Notes: a model not told the origin generated them from the letters alone. Positions 25,781 to 34,643 are shown, numbered from the stretch's first letter. The stretch: 64,000 nt of DNA from Sphingobium sp. WTD-1 (GCF_030128825.1 NZ_CP119129.1:12968-76967); one strand, 5' to 3'. A program made the numbers and translations.

Positions 25781-27070
25781 CTACCGCATCACGCTGAGCA
25801 GATCCTCGACGCCCGCTACGGCGAACGCGGAATATTCGTCGGCGACGGCGTAGGGCAGCAGCACACGCCGCCGGTGAAGCAGCGCGCCGCAGCTGTAGGT
25901 GACGTTCGGCACGTAGCCGCCATGCTCCTCGCCGCTCGGGAACAAAAGCGGAGAGGGTGTCCGCGCAAGCACCTTCGTAGGATCGTCCCGGTCGAGCAGA
26001 CAGGCGCCGATGCAGTAGCCGCGGACCAGTCCCACACCGTGGGTGAACACCAGCCAGCCTTCGTCGATCTCGATCGGCGAGCCGCAATTGCCGATCTGGA
26101 CGAACTCCCACGGGTAACGAGGCGCCATGATGGGCACGCCTTCTTCCCATCGCTCAAGCGTGTCGGATTGTAGAAGCCACAAGCTCTCACTATCCTGCCG
26201 TCCGAGCATTGTGTATCGCCCCTCGATGCGCCGCGGGAACAGGGCCATGCCCTTGTATCCCGCCATGGCGCCGATGAGCGGACGCATTTCATACGTGCGC
26301 AGATCGACACCGCGCAAGAGCTCGGCGCGCGCCGTGCTGCCGTCGAAAGCCGTGTAGGTGCCGATTACGCTTTGCGCACCATCATGATCTGTAAAGCGGA
26401 CCAATCGCAAATCTTCCACGCCCTGCCGCTGGCTGGGCAGGATGGGAAAGATAACCGTTTCCGAAATATCCTCGCTGTCATCGGACCGCAGTCGGACCCA
26501 TCCTTCCTCCTGGCGCTCTATTCGCGGTGACACGCCTTGGCCGCTCGGCGTATCGATGACGAGGCCTTCGCCGCCGTCCCAGCTTCCGGAGCGGAAGGTG
26601 ACCGACGAGACATGACCCTCGCCAACCCCGCGCAACGAAAGGAGGAAGCGTATGCTGCCGTCGCCCGGGTCGCGATGGGGAATCTCGACGATGCTGGGGT
26701 TGAACAGCGCCGCGCTTTCGAAGGCGTATTCCTGGCTGAAATAGGCGCCGACGAGCAGCCGATCGTCTTGGTCGACCACGGTGATCCCAAGCCCGCCTTT
26801 GATCTCCTCGAAGCGGCGCAGGAACACATCGTCGACGCGTCGATGACGCCTTTGCATCGCGCGGCGCAGCAACGTCAGCATCCGCCGCCGATAGGCAGGA
26901 TCGAGCGCCATCAGCCGGGCCGCAACCGCTTCGCTCCTCGGCGGCCGGCCCGCTGCAAACGCCGCAGGATAGTCGAAACCGAAAGGGCGGATGACCGTCC
27001 GGGAGGGATCGGGCATCAGCTTAATGTCGAGCTTGGTAAAGACATCGGCTGCGTTGAGGGTGTCGGTCAC
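25781..27070 (-). CDS. Glycoside hydrolase family 130 protein (mannoside phosphorylase-like)
   Basis: The 429-residue protein has the five-bladed propeller motifs of GH130: ESAALFNPSIV, RFLLSLRGVGEGHVSSVTFRSG, GAMAGYKGMALFPRRI, QIGNCGSPIEIDEGWLVFTHGVG and a C-terminal SCGALLHRRRVLLPYAVAD. GH130 enzymes phosphorolyse or hydrolyse beta-mannosides. A phosphomannomutase-like HAD protein lies 4 kb away, though not in the same operon. The substrate is not predictable. Confidence 0.85.
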   Translation of the reverse strand: MTDTLNAADVFTKLDIKLMPDPSRTVIRPFGFDYPAAFAAGRPPRSEAVAARLMALDPAYRRRMLTLLRRAMQRRHRRVDDVFLRRFEEIKGGLGITVVDQDDRLLVGAYFSQEYAFESAALFNPSIVEIPHRDPGDGSIRFLLSLRGVGEGHVSSVTFRSGSWDGGEGLVIDTPSGQGVSPRIERQEEGWVRLRSDDSEDISETVIFPILPSQRQGVEDLRLVRFTDHDGAQSVIGTYTAFDGSTARAELLRGVDLRTYEMRPLIGAMAGYKGMALFPRRIEGRYTMLGRQDSESLWLLQSDTLERWEEGVPIMAPRYPWEFVQIGNCGSPIEIDEGWLVFTHGVGLVRGYCIGACLLDRDDPTKVLARTPSPLLFPSGEEHGGYVPNVTYSCGALLHRRRVLLPYAVADEYSAFAVAGVEDLLSVMR

Positions 27071-27161
27071 TGTGTCATCCCGCGAGCTTTAGACGCAGCT
27101 GCGCACGCGCGTACATCATGTCGGCTTCGCCCAGATAAGGGCGCTGTGATGCGAAGAGAAG

Positions 27162-27368
27162 TCAACGCCATTTTCCCCGGTTGTAACGCCAGGCCGCAAA
27201 GCCCGCGCGATAGAGCGCGGCTGCTCGGAAGCTGAGGTAGAGCGCGAGACGTGGGTGGATCAAACCAAGTCGCCGCGTCCGGCTTGAGGTAGCCATCATC
27301 GCTCGTGCGGCAAGCAGCCAAACGCCAGCCGGCAACAGCGCAACAAAAATCGATGGTCGCTTTCTCAT
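27162..27368 (-). CDS. Possible small membrane-associated protein
   Basis: A 68-residue frame starting at ATG 27368. It has a basic N terminus, a hydrophobic helix (IFVALLPAGVWLLAARAMM), a second amphipathic, aromatic segment (LALYLSFRAAALYRAGFAAW) and a basic end. It lies 91 bp upstream of the GH130 gene on the same strand and might be co-transcribed. No family recognised and no strong Shine-Dalgarno, so it is tentative. Confidence 0.35.
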   Translation of the reverse strand: MRKRPSIFVALLPAGVWLLAARAMMATSSRTRRLGLIHPRLALYLSFRAAALYRAGFAAWRYNRGKWR

Positions 27369-27470
27369 TCGAGTGCATCTTCCGAGTTCGTCATCTCGCT
27401 TGGCCGTCGACGTGCCGCCCGCTACTGCCGCGTGAAGTGACGTTGATATCGAAATCAGGCGGAGATTCCC

Positions 27471-28439
27471 ATGAGCGTTGTGGCCGCACGGGTTTATCGG
27501 GATGGCGTGGTCGCCAAGAAGTTCGCATCGGATGCACTGGGCGAAGTTGAGGTCGGCGACGACGAGTTCATCTGGATTGGCCTGGTTGAGCCGACGCCGG
27601 AAGAAATGTCGCTCCTCGAAGCGCGTTTTTCCCTGCACCCTCTCGCGGTGGAGGACGCGCTCAAGGCTCATCAGCTGCCCAAGGTGGACGTCTATGGGGA
27701 CCAGCTTTTTGTCGTGGCGCGAACCATCGAGCGCACCGATCGCCAGGTGACGTTCGGGGAAACCCATATCTTTGTGGGCGTTCGCCATATCGTCACGGTC
27801 CGCCATGGCATCAAAGAGGGATACCTCGACCTTCGAGAGAGGCTGGAAGAAGCGCCCGAACTGCTGAAGCATGGGGTCGACTATGTGCTGCACGCCATAC
27901 TCGACCATATCGTCGACGACTATAAACCGGTGGTCAGCGAGATAGAGCATGAGGTGTTCGACCTCGAGGCGCGCGCCCTGGAGAGTTTCCTGGAGCGGGA
28001 CGACATTGCACGGATTTTCGCGCTCAGGCGCGATCTGATGAAATGCACCACGTTCCTCGCACCTATGGCCGACGTGGCGGGAAAGCTCAAGCACAGCGAT
28101 AGCCCGTGCATCGATGACAATGTTCGGCCCTATTTCGGCGACGTTCTCGACCATGTCCGGGTGGTCATGTCGATGGCGGGGGGCCTGCGCGACCTTCTGT
28201 CGTCGATTTTCGAGGTAAGTGCGCTTCTCGAACAGCAGCGCCTTGGCTCGACAACGCGCAAGCTTGCTGCCTGGGCGGCCTTGCTGGCGGTTCCGACCGC
28301 GATTGCGGGAATATACGGCATGAATTTCGAACATATGCCCGAGCTCAAGTGGCAATATGGCTACCCGATGGTCCTTGGCGTCATTGCGACCATTTGCGGG
28401 ATTCTCTTCATCCGCTTCAAGCGGGCGCGGTGGATTTGA
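27471..28439 (+). CDS. corA: CorA-family magnesium/cobalt channel
   Basis: The 322-residue protein has an N-terminal cytoplasmic funnel domain (FIWIGLVEPTPEEMSLLE, HPLAVEDALKAHQLPKVDVYGDQLF). A long stalk helix and two C-terminal transmembrane helices follow, with the selectivity signature in AGIYGMNFEHMPELKW. This is the normal CorA arrangement and GMN is intact. A second CorA-like gene without GMN follows after 2 bp. Confidence 0.93.
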   Translation: MSVVAARVYRDGVVAKKFASDALGEVEVGDDEFIWIGLVEPTPEEMSLLEARFSLHPLAVEDALKAHQLPKVDVYGDQLFVVARTIERTDRQVTFGETHIFVGVRHIVTVRHGIKEGYLDLRERLEEAPELLKHGVDYVLHAILDHIVDDYKPVVSEIEHEVFDLEARALESFLERDDIARIFALRRDLMKCTTFLAPMADVAGKLKHSDSPCIDDNVRPYFGDVLDHVRVVMSMAGGLRDLLSSIFEVSALLEQQRLGSTTRKLAAWAALLAVPTAIAGIYGMNFEHMPELKWQYGYPMVLGVIATICGILFIRFKRARWI

Positions 28440-28441
28440 GC

Positions 28442-29407
28442 ATGTCGCTCGAGTCTTCCGGAGGGCACTGCCGCATCTATGAAGCCGGCAGGTTCGTTCG
28501 CGAGGGTCGGATCGCGGATCTCGGCCAAGGAGAAATTGATCACGGAGATTTCGTCTGGGTGGCGATCGTCTCCGGGCACGACACGCATCTGGACGCGGCG
28601 GCCTCACGTCTTGGTTTTCAATCTGTCGTCGAAGCGGCGCGCAACGGTTCCCCCGGACGCCTGATCGACAGAGACGCGCGCCTGGGAATGGTGCTGAGCG
28701 ACATCTCCGACACCGACGGAAAGCCGATCTATGGCAACATGACCATCTTTCTCGGCAGGCAATTCGTCGTCTCGGTGACGGGCCGGCCCGAGGCGCGGCG
28801 GGAGGGCGATCAGATCGAAGCAAACCCTGGCTTGCTCGCGCGGGGTCCGGCCTATTTCCTGTCCGGCCTGTTGGCTCCAGTGGCGAGCGATTTCCTGTCG
28901 GTGGCGCTGGCGCTCGAAGCGCGTGCCGCTGAGTTGGAGCGCCAGGCGTCGGCCGGAAGGCTGCGCCGTGAAGATCTTTACGATGTCCTGCGCTTCCAGC
29001 ATGACCTTTTCGATTTCAAGCGCGGCCTGGCCGCCAATCTCGGCGTGATCGAGGCATTGACCGCGGAGCGCTACGATGCGATCGATCCGGGCGCCCGGCC
29101 GTATCTGCGCGACGTTCTGGAGACACTCCAAGGCTCCGAGCGGCTTGCGCTCGCCAGCCAACGCGTCATCGCGGGCCTGATGTCACTGAGCACGGTCCCG
29201 GCGAGCGAAATCGAACGGACGGTGCGTACATTGTCGGCATGGGCGGTCATGTTCGCGCTTCTGACATCGGCCACAGCGCTTTCCAGTGTGAATTTTCCCG
29301 GCATTGTCGGTGTGTCGGCGAGGTTCGGCTACGGCATTTTTCTTCTCGCCATGGGCAGCCTCTGCGCGGCGATCTATCTGCGTCTTCGCCGACAACGCTG
29401 GGTGTAG
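28442..29407 (+). CDS. CorA-like protein lacking the GMN signature
   Basis: The 321-residue protein has CorA length and order: an N-terminal FVWVAIVSGHDTHLDAAA, a stalk with FQHDLFDFKRGLAANL, and two C-terminal hydrophobic helices. At the place of Y-GMN-F it reads SATALSSVNFPGIVGV, so Gly and Met of GMN are replaced while Asn and the next Phe remain. GMN mutations abolish Mg2+ transport in studied CorA channels. It may be a different-selectivity member, a ZntB-like exporter or a regulatory subunit. ATG 28442 lies 2 bp after corA. Confidence 0.8.
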   Translation: MSLESSGGHCRIYEAGRFVREGRIADLGQGEIDHGDFVWVAIVSGHDTHLDAAASRLGFQSVVEAARNGSPGRLIDRDARLGMVLSDISDTDGKPIYGNMTIFLGRQFVVSVTGRPEARREGDQIEANPGLLARGPAYFLSGLLAPVASDFLSVALALEARAAELERQASAGRLRREDLYDVLRFQHDLFDFKRGLAANLGVIEALTAERYDAIDPGARPYLRDVLETLQGSERLALASQRVIAGLMSLSTVPASEIERTVRTLSAWAVMFALLTSATALSSVNFPGIVGVSARFGYGIFLLAMGSLCAAIYLRLRRQRWV

Positions 29408-29429
29408 CGTTTGAGAGAGCGGTCGGCGA

Positions 29430-29759
29430 TCACACCTCTTCATTGTCCCCGCCACCGGCACCTTTAGGCCGCGCCGGCCGGACCGGTGGTGGCAGGTTGG
29501 CCGACAGGCGCAGCTTTGCGATCGTGATTTCCCTTTGGAGCCGGGCGTTGTCTGCCCGGATCGAACGGAAGGTCGAAATGGCATAGAAAAGGGTGAACAG
29601 CGACAGTAGTGAACTCGCGATCAAACAGGCGCGCGGATACAGGCCCAGAGAACCCAAGACCATGATCGTGCCAGCGGCCGCCAGTCCCAACACCGTGACG
29701 ATGATCGAGCGGCGTCGGAATGCGGCGCGGCGGGCCTGCGAACTCGTCTCTTCCTTCAT
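29430..29759 (-). CDS. Small two-helix membrane protein
   Basis: The 109-residue protein has a basic, charged N terminus. Two hydrophobic helices follow (SIIVTVLGLAAAGTIMVLGSL and ACLIASSLLSLFTLFYAISTF), then a coiled-coil-like IRADNARLQREITIAKLRL and a Pro-rich tail. It lies 44 bp downstream of the Nramp-like gene on the same strand. No known family recognised. Accessory function to the transporter is possible but unsupported. Confidence 0.55.
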   Translation of the reverse strand: MKEETSSQARRAAFRRRSIIVTVLGLAAAGTIMVLGSLGLYPRACLIASSLLSLFTLFYAISTFRSIRADNARLQREITIAKLRLSANLPPPVRPARPKGAGGGDNEEV

Positions 29760-29803
29760 GAGGCTTGATCCTCAAGTTATAACACGGCAGGTGTTTGCGG
29801 GCG

Positions 29804-31105
29804 CTACGGCAGGAGCACGGACGCGAGCGCCGCGCCGGCCATGACAATCGTTGCGAGCCAGCCAAGCACCAGAAGCGGACGCGAGGCCGTGAAATTGCCA
29901 AGCACCGATCGGCGATAGGCGATGGTCATCATCGTCGCCATGATGGGGACGGCGACAAAGCCGTTGATGACCGCGCTGTAGACAAGCGCATGCATCGGAT
30001 CGATCGGTGACCAGCTGATCGCGAGCCCTACCAGTGTCGCAAGGCCGATGATGGTGTAGAAGCCCACCGCATGCCAGGGCTTTTCTTCGAGGCCGCATTT
30101 CCAGCCGCGGCTCTCACCCACGGCATAGGCGGCCGATCCCGCCAACACCGGAACCGCCAGCATGCCGGTGCCGATGATGCCGAGGGCGAAGAGCGCCAGG
30201 GCGAACTTCCCCGCGACCGGCTCGAGTGCCTTTGCGGCATCGGTCGCGGTCTGGATCGATGTCTGACCGGCGGCATTCAAGGTCGCGGCCGTGCCGATCA
30301 TGATCGCAAGGGCCACCACAACCGAAATCGCCATGCCGGCGAAGGTGTCGATGCGGATGCGCTGAAACTCGCGCCGCGCCTGGCCGGGCGCCTCTTTCAA
30401 AGGTTTTGCATCAGGGTCCTGGGAGACTTGCTCGACCTCTTGCGCGGACTGCCAGAAGAACAGATAGGGACTGATCGTGGTCCCGAGGACGGCGACGATC
30501 ATCGTCCAGGCACCGACGCCGGCCACCTTGGGCCAGACGAGGCCTACCAACACGGCGGACCAATCGATCTTGACCAGGAAGAGGACGGCAACATAGGCAA
30601 GCAGGCTCAGGGTCACCCATTTTAGCAAGGCAGCATAGCGCTTGTAAGGGACGAACAGCTGCAAGGTCAGTGAAACCAATGCCAGGCCAACGGTCAGAAT
30701 TTTGCCATCGAAGCCGACGATGAGCCCCGCCGCCTGACCCATAGCGGCGAGGTCGGCGCCGATATTGATCGTGTTGGCGATAAACAGCAGTGCCACGAGG
30801 CCCGCGACAAGCCATTTGGGCAAGGCGTTGCTCATATTCTTGGCAAGACCGCAACCGGTGACACGACCGATATGGGCGCTGATGAGCTGGATCGCGGTCA
30901 TCAGCGGATAGACGAGGACCATGACCCAGAGGAGCTGGAAGCCGAAGCGCGCGCCGACCTGCGAGTAGGTGGCGATCCCGCTCGGGTCGTCGTCGGCCGC
31001 GCCGGTGACGAGCCCGGGGCCGAGCTGTTCAAACAGCGCCACCGATCGCAAGCGGCGATGGAACTTCTGCAGGGGTTTTGGGCGTGACCGCTGGAGGTCG
31101 TGCAT
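29804..31105 (-). CDS. Nramp-superfamily transporter with altered metal-site motifs
   Basis: The 433-residue protein has ~11 hydrophobic helices and the Nramp fold signatures. Helix 1 reads AADDDPSGIATYSQVG instead of the DPGN of Mn/Fe Nramps, and helix 6 reads VLGTTISPYLFFWQ instead of the A-x-x-M-P motif, so the selective Met is missing. These changes recall the Nramp-related magnesium transporters (NRMT), which accept hydrated Mg2+. Two CorA-type genes lie just upstream on the other strand. Mg2+ transport is my inference; Mn2+ or another ion is possible. Confidence 0.8.
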   Translation of the reverse strand: MHDLQRSRPKPLQKFHRRLRSVALFEQLGPGLVTGAADDDPSGIATYSQVGARFGFQLLWVMVLVYPLMTAIQLISAHIGRVTGCGLAKNMSNALPKWLVAGLVALLFIANTINIGADLAAMGQAAGLIVGFDGKILTVGLALVSLTLQLFVPYKRYAALLKWVTLSLLAYVAVLFLVKIDWSAVLVGLVWPKVAGVGAWTMIVAVLGTTISPYLFFWQSAQEVEQVSQDPDAKPLKEAPGQARREFQRIRIDTFAGMAISVVVALAIMIGTAATLNAAGQTSIQTATDAAKALEPVAGKFALALFALGIIGTGMLAVPVLAGSAAYAVGESRGWKCGLEEKPWHAVGFYTIIGLATLVGLAISWSPIDPMHALVYSAVINGFVAVPIMATMMTIAYRRSVLGNFTASRPLLVLGWLATIVMAGAALASVLLP

Positions 31106-31515
31106 TTGGACCGACTCAATCTTTCCGAGCTAGGTCGAAAATCGCCACCGTCGCGCTCGATCAAGCCAGTGGAAACTCAAGGAATCACTAAAACTACTGC
31201 GTGGGTTGCTTCATTTCGCCCATTGCGTCCACGGCATTCTTCCCGCCGTGCGCGACCGCATTGGTGTTGCAGTGCTGCATAGGATCAGCGCCCGCTGCGC
31301 CGTGTACGGCTTTGTCGATATGTCGAATGGAATTGCATACGTCGAATAACTGCTAACTGAGCCCAGAGAGCCCCGAATAAACCGCGAACGGGCCGCCGCA
31401 ACGGTGGCACCTTGGACGGTCTGGTGCATTCCACCAACTTTGGGTGCGCGCGAAGCGGCTAACCGACCCGGTCGACGGGAGATGAGCGCGCGGCTAGACA
31501 GAGGAAGGATGTGGC
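31106..31515. other. Intergenic region without a clear gene
   Basis: The 410 bp separate the divergent Nramp-like and HAD genes and should hold both promoters. A minus-strand frame at about 31203-31350 reads HIDKAVHGAAGADPMQHC and continues, but it has no usable start codon and no recognised family. It is treated as a remnant or chance frame. Confidence 0.4.
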
Positions 31516-32265
31516 ATGAAGCGACTGATTGCGTTCGATTTGGACGGCACGCTGGCGGAAAGCAAACAGCCTTTGTCCCAAGAGATGGGCGCCGCGCTAT
31601 CGAGCCTTCTGGAGGTCGCGGATGTGGCGGTGATCTCGGGCGGTGACTGGCCGCAGTTCGACAAGCAGGTTGCATTGCGCTTGCCGGCCGACGCTAAGCG
31701 AGAGCGGCTCTGGCTGATGCCGACGACCGGCACCAAACTCTATCGGTTCGACGGGAGCGCGTGGCAAACGATCTATGCGGACCTGTTCGAAAAAGAGGAG
31801 AAGGCAAAGATCCGCGCAGCTTTCGACCGGGCGCTGGCGGAGGCCAATTTGACCGATGAACGCATCTGGGGAGACCGGCTCGAAGACCGCGGCAGCCAGT
31901 TCACCTTTTCGGGGCTCGGTCAGCAAGCGCCGCTCGAAGCCAAGGAGGCATGGGATCCGGATCGCGCCAAGCGGACGGCGCTGCAGGCCGTTCTTCGCGA
32001 AGCGCTACCCGGTCTTTCGATCAACCTCGGCGGCACTACGTCGATCGACGTCACGCGCGCAGGCGTGGACAAGGGCTACGGACTCAAGCGGTTGAGCGCG
32101 GAAAGCGGCATCGGGCTGGATGAAATGCTGTTTTTGGGCGATGCGATCTATCCGGGTGGTAACGACTATCCGGCGGCCGAGATTGGTCTCGACACCGTAA
32201 GGGTTCGTGACGTCGCGGAGACGGTCTCGGTGATCACCGCGATCGTCGCTTGCCTGAAACGATGA
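31516..32265 (+). CDS. HAD-IIB phosphatase / phosphomannomutase-like
   Basis: The 249-residue protein starts LIAFDLDGTLAESKQPL (HAD motif I, DxDGT) and has VISGGDWPQFDKQV. It ends its core with VDKGYGLKRLSAES and MLFLGDAIYPGGNDYPA (motifs III/IV), matching the eukaryotic-type phosphomannomutase branch of HAD-IIB. It could convert mannose-6-P and mannose-1-P or dephosphorylate a sugar phosphate. It has a DedA gene 62 bp downstream on the same strand. Confidence 0.85.
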   Translation: MKRLIAFDLDGTLAESKQPLSQEMGAALSSLLEVADVAVISGGDWPQFDKQVALRLPADAKRERLWLMPTTGTKLYRFDGSAWQTIYADLFEKEEKAKIRAAFDRALAEANLTDERIWGDRLEDRGSQFTFSGLGQQAPLEAKEAWDPDRAKRTALQAVLREALPGLSINLGGTTSIDVTRAGVDKGYGLKRLSAESGIGLDEMLFLGDAIYPGGNDYPAAEIGLDTVRVRDVAETVSVITAIVACLKR

Positions 32266-32327
32266 TCGCGCGGAGGGATTGTTGATGGAAGTAACCGACA
32301 CGGCAACGCTCGCTTGGAGAAAGAAGA

Positions 32328-32930
32328 ATGTATGACGCGATCGTCGTGCTGATCTCCAAGCTGGGTGGCCTTGGCGTATTTCTGCTCATGTTTGGGGAGA
32401 ATCTTTTCCCGCCGATCCCGTCCGAGGTCATCCTGCCGCTGGCCGGCTATACGGCAGCGCAGGGGCGCGGCTCGCTGCCGGTCGTGATCATGGCCGGCAC
32501 GCTGGGGTCGGTCGCTGGTGCCACCCTCTGGTATTATGTGGGGCGCTGGATCGGGATCGAGCGGCTCAAGCGGTTTGCCGCGGATCATGGCCGCTGGCTG
32601 ACGTTGACACCCGAAGAAATCGATCGGGTGGACAAATGGTTCGATCGCTATGGTCGCTGGGCGGTGCTGTTCGGCAGGCTGTTGCCGGGCATCCGCACGC
32701 TGATTTCGGTGCCGGCTGGTGTCACCGGCATGGCGCTGGGGCCATTTTTGGCATGGACCACCATCGGATCGGCGGCATGGACGGCCATGCTGGCCATCGC
32801 AGGCTATGAGTTGGGCGAGCGCTACGGCCAGATCGCCACGATTGTCGAGCCGGTCAGCAATGCCGTACTGGCGTTGGCAGGAATCTGGTATCTTTGGCGC
32901 GTTGCGATCTTCGGTCGGAAGCATCGCTAA
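32328..32930 (+). CDS. DedA-family membrane protein
   Basis: The 200-residue inner-membrane protein has the DedA/VTT signatures: FLLMFGENLFPPIPSEVILPLAGY, then WYYVGRWIGIERL, the RYGRWAVLFGRLLPGIRTLISVPAGV motif with the essential Arg residues, and a last hydrophobic helix. DedA proteins flip phospholipids or undecaprenyl phosphate and affect stress resistance. It follows the HAD gene and may share its promoter. Confidence 0.9.
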   Translation: MYDAIVVLISKLGGLGVFLLMFGENLFPPIPSEVILPLAGYTAAQGRGSLPVVIMAGTLGSVAGATLWYYVGRWIGIERLKRFAADHGRWLTLTPEEIDRVDKWFDRYGRWAVLFGRLLPGIRTLISVPAGVTGMALGPFLAWTTIGSAAWTAMLAIAGYELGERYGQIATIVEPVSNAVLALAGIWYLWRVAIFGRKHR

Positions 32931-33011
32931 GGCGGACCGGCGTAATCGGGCATTGGGTGCGAGCAGGCCGGTGTCTCACCGGTGAGCGCTAAGCATTGAA
33001 GCCATAGCGCC

Positions 33012-33437
33012 TCAAATCGACATGTTCATTATGTCCTTATAAGCTGTGAGCAGTTTGTTGCGCACCTGCAGAGTCGCTTCGAACTGAATGGACGCCTGCT
33101 GCTGAGTGAGCATGACGCTTGCGATGTCGGTTGTTTCTCCGCGCTCATAGGCTTCCGCCGCGGTGTCCTCGGCCTCCAGTCCGGTATTGACCCGGGCCAG
33201 CAGGCTTGAAAGCGTCGAGGCGAAACCGGGCACGGGACCCGCGGTGTCGGATGGAGGAGTGCCGCCTATGCTCGTTGCACGAAGGGTAGAAGGAGCGTTT
33301 TGGGCATTCACCAATGCCGTAGCGAATTGTGCGCCTCGTTGGGCATCGACCGGTGAACGCTGCACCGCGGCACGCAGGGCGGCATTGCCCTGGATGATCG
33401 CGTTGCGCGCGGCCATGATGCTGCCGATGTCGCTCAT
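33012..33437 (-). CDS. fliE: Flagellar hook-basal body protein FliE
   Basis: The 141-residue protein matches FliE most clearly in its C-terminal half: YERGETTDIASVMLTQQQ, ASIQFEATLQVRNKLLTAYKDIMNMS. FliE joins the MS ring to the proximal rod. No other flagellar gene is present nearby, so this is a solitary copy. It might add to a chromosomal flagellar system or be a leftover. The frame is intact and a GGAGCAGG-like site precedes the ATG. Confidence 0.85.
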   Translation of the reverse strand: MSDIGSIMAARNAIIQGNAALRAAVQRSPVDAQRGAQFATALVNAQNAPSTLRATSIGGTPPSDTAGPVPGFASTLSSLLARVNTGLEAEDTAAEAYERGETTDIASVMLTQQQASIQFEATLQVRNKLLTAYKDIMNMSI

Positions 33438-33553
33438 TCGTCCTGCTCCTTGAGGCGAGAGAATTGTCCTTGATTAAGGTTAACAAGTAGTGAAGGACTG
33501 CCCATTGCCTATCTGGGAACGGGCTTTCAAGATGAGCGATAGTTGGCGAAAGT

Positions 33554-33865
33554 TTACCGACTCCCGTATGGTGAGCCTGAACGTTTTTTAGAGCCGTTAC
33601 GGGCCTCTCGGTCGGTAGGTGTGGGCTTTGCCGGATCAGCACGGGGGGAGAGATAGGGCGTCCGACGCGGGTAGCGTTCGGTCGTAGTGGGGGTGGAATT
33701 GCCCTTGTAGTCGACGCCCGAGTAGGGGTGGCCTCCGTCCCAGTTGACGCCGCCATGTGACCCGGTCCAATTCACGCCGCCGCCATGCTGTCCGGCAAGT
33801 GCCGGCGCGGCCAGAAAGAGAGCCGCTGCCGATCCGGCCAATAGCGACAAAGCACGCCTGTTCAC
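33554..33865 (-). CDS. Small secreted Gly/Pro-rich protein
   Basis: The 103-residue protein has a clear signal peptide (RRALSLLAGSAAALFLAAPALA, cleaved near residue 24). A short tandem repeat follows (VNWTGSHGG / VNWDGGHPYSG), then a basic, Pro/Arg-rich tail. It is probably periplasmic and unstructured. Function unknown; small His/Gly-rich secreted proteins at 34047 and 49429 share the style but not the sequence. Confidence 0.55.
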   Translation of the reverse strand: MNRRALSLLAGSAAALFLAAPALAGQHGGGVNWTGSHGGVNWDGGHPYSGVDYKGNSTPTTTERYPRRTPYLSPRADPAKPTPTDREARNGSKKRSGSPYGSR

Positions 33866-34046
33866 GACAACCTCCTGACTTTAGTCAACCGTGGGCGAGC
33901 AGCGTGGCATCCTTTGGTTGAATTGGCGGTGAATGACGCTGACGCCCCGTAAAGCCAGCACGCTGCGCAGTTTGCTATGCGAAGGAGGTTCTGTGGTGTA
34001 ACGTGAACATGCGATCCTCGGGGAGGCACGCCGGAAGGAAAGAACA

Positions 34047-34466
34047 ATGTTGCTCACGAGATCGAGGCGTGCGGGAGTTGGTTTGTTGGCCGTACTCGCT
34101 TTGAGCGGATGCGCTACTACGCCGCGCGGACCAGGGTACGTCTATTACCGCGTGCCCTGCACGACCCCAGGTTCGATAGCTGCGGAGCCGATTGCACCCG
34201 TCACCAGATCGCCGTCGCCGCCTCCCGCCACCCCGACTGAAGAAGGTGTGAAGGCGGCGCCGACCTGCCTGCTTGTCCTCTCTCCGGCGGTAGCCTCGCG
34301 CGGCTATTACCCCGCCGGTTATTACGGCCAACCCTATTTTGGCGCCTTCGGCTACGGATCTGCGTTCGTTGGCCTCGGGTATCGATCGATCGGTCACGGA
34401 TCACGCGGCCATCACCGCATAAGCGGTGGCCATCATAATTCCGGACACGGCTCAGGCCACCATTGA
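34047..34466 (+). CDS. Small lipoprotein with Tyr/Gly- and His-rich C terminus
   Basis: The 139-residue product has a lipobox (LLAVLALSGCATT, Cys about residue 22) and a Pro/Ser linker. An aromatic Gly-rich stretch (SRGYYPAGYYGQPYFGAFGYG) ends in a HHRISGGHHNSGHGSGHH tail. The His tail may bind metal ions at the outer membrane. ATG 34047 has GGAAGG upstream. No family recognised. Confidence 0.6.
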   Translation: MLLTRSRRAGVGLLAVLALSGCATTPRGPGYVYYRVPCTTPGSIAAEPIAPVTRSPSPPPATPTEEGVKAAPTCLLVLSPAVASRGYYPAGYYGQPYFGAFGYGSAFVGLGYRSIGHGSRGHHRISGGHHNSGHGSGHH

Positions 34467-34517
34467 CAATTCCCGGCGCTAATCCTCTGCGCGGTGCCGT
34501 GCAATGATCGCAAAGCA

Positions 34518-34643
34518 CTACTCTTCCGGCAGATCTTCGACGCTTTCCCGGCCATCGTCATCCGGCTGCGGAAGTTGTTCCGGGGCCTGGTCGGGGCCAC
34601 GGGGCGGCGAGTCGGGATGAGAATCGGGTGGTGCGCTGGCCAT
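34518..34643 (-). CDS. Small acidic protein, 41 residues
   Basis: From ATG 34643 the frame encodes a 41-residue acidic, Pro-rich peptide (begins ASAPPDSHPDSPPRGPDQ; ends GRESVEDLPEE). A strong AAGGAG Shine-Dalgarno lies 6 nt upstream, which makes translation likely. It is too short for usual gene callers. Composition suggests an intrinsically disordered protein; function unknown. Confidence 0.5.
   Translation of the reverse strand: MASAPPDSHPDSPPRGPDQAPEQLPQPDDDGRESVEDLPEE

Noticed and set aside
27162-28823. 553-residue minus-strand open frame opposite corA
   Set aside because: The part opposite corA is a GC-driven shadow of a clear CorA. Only its last 68 codons (27162-27368) lie outside and were kept as a tentative gene.
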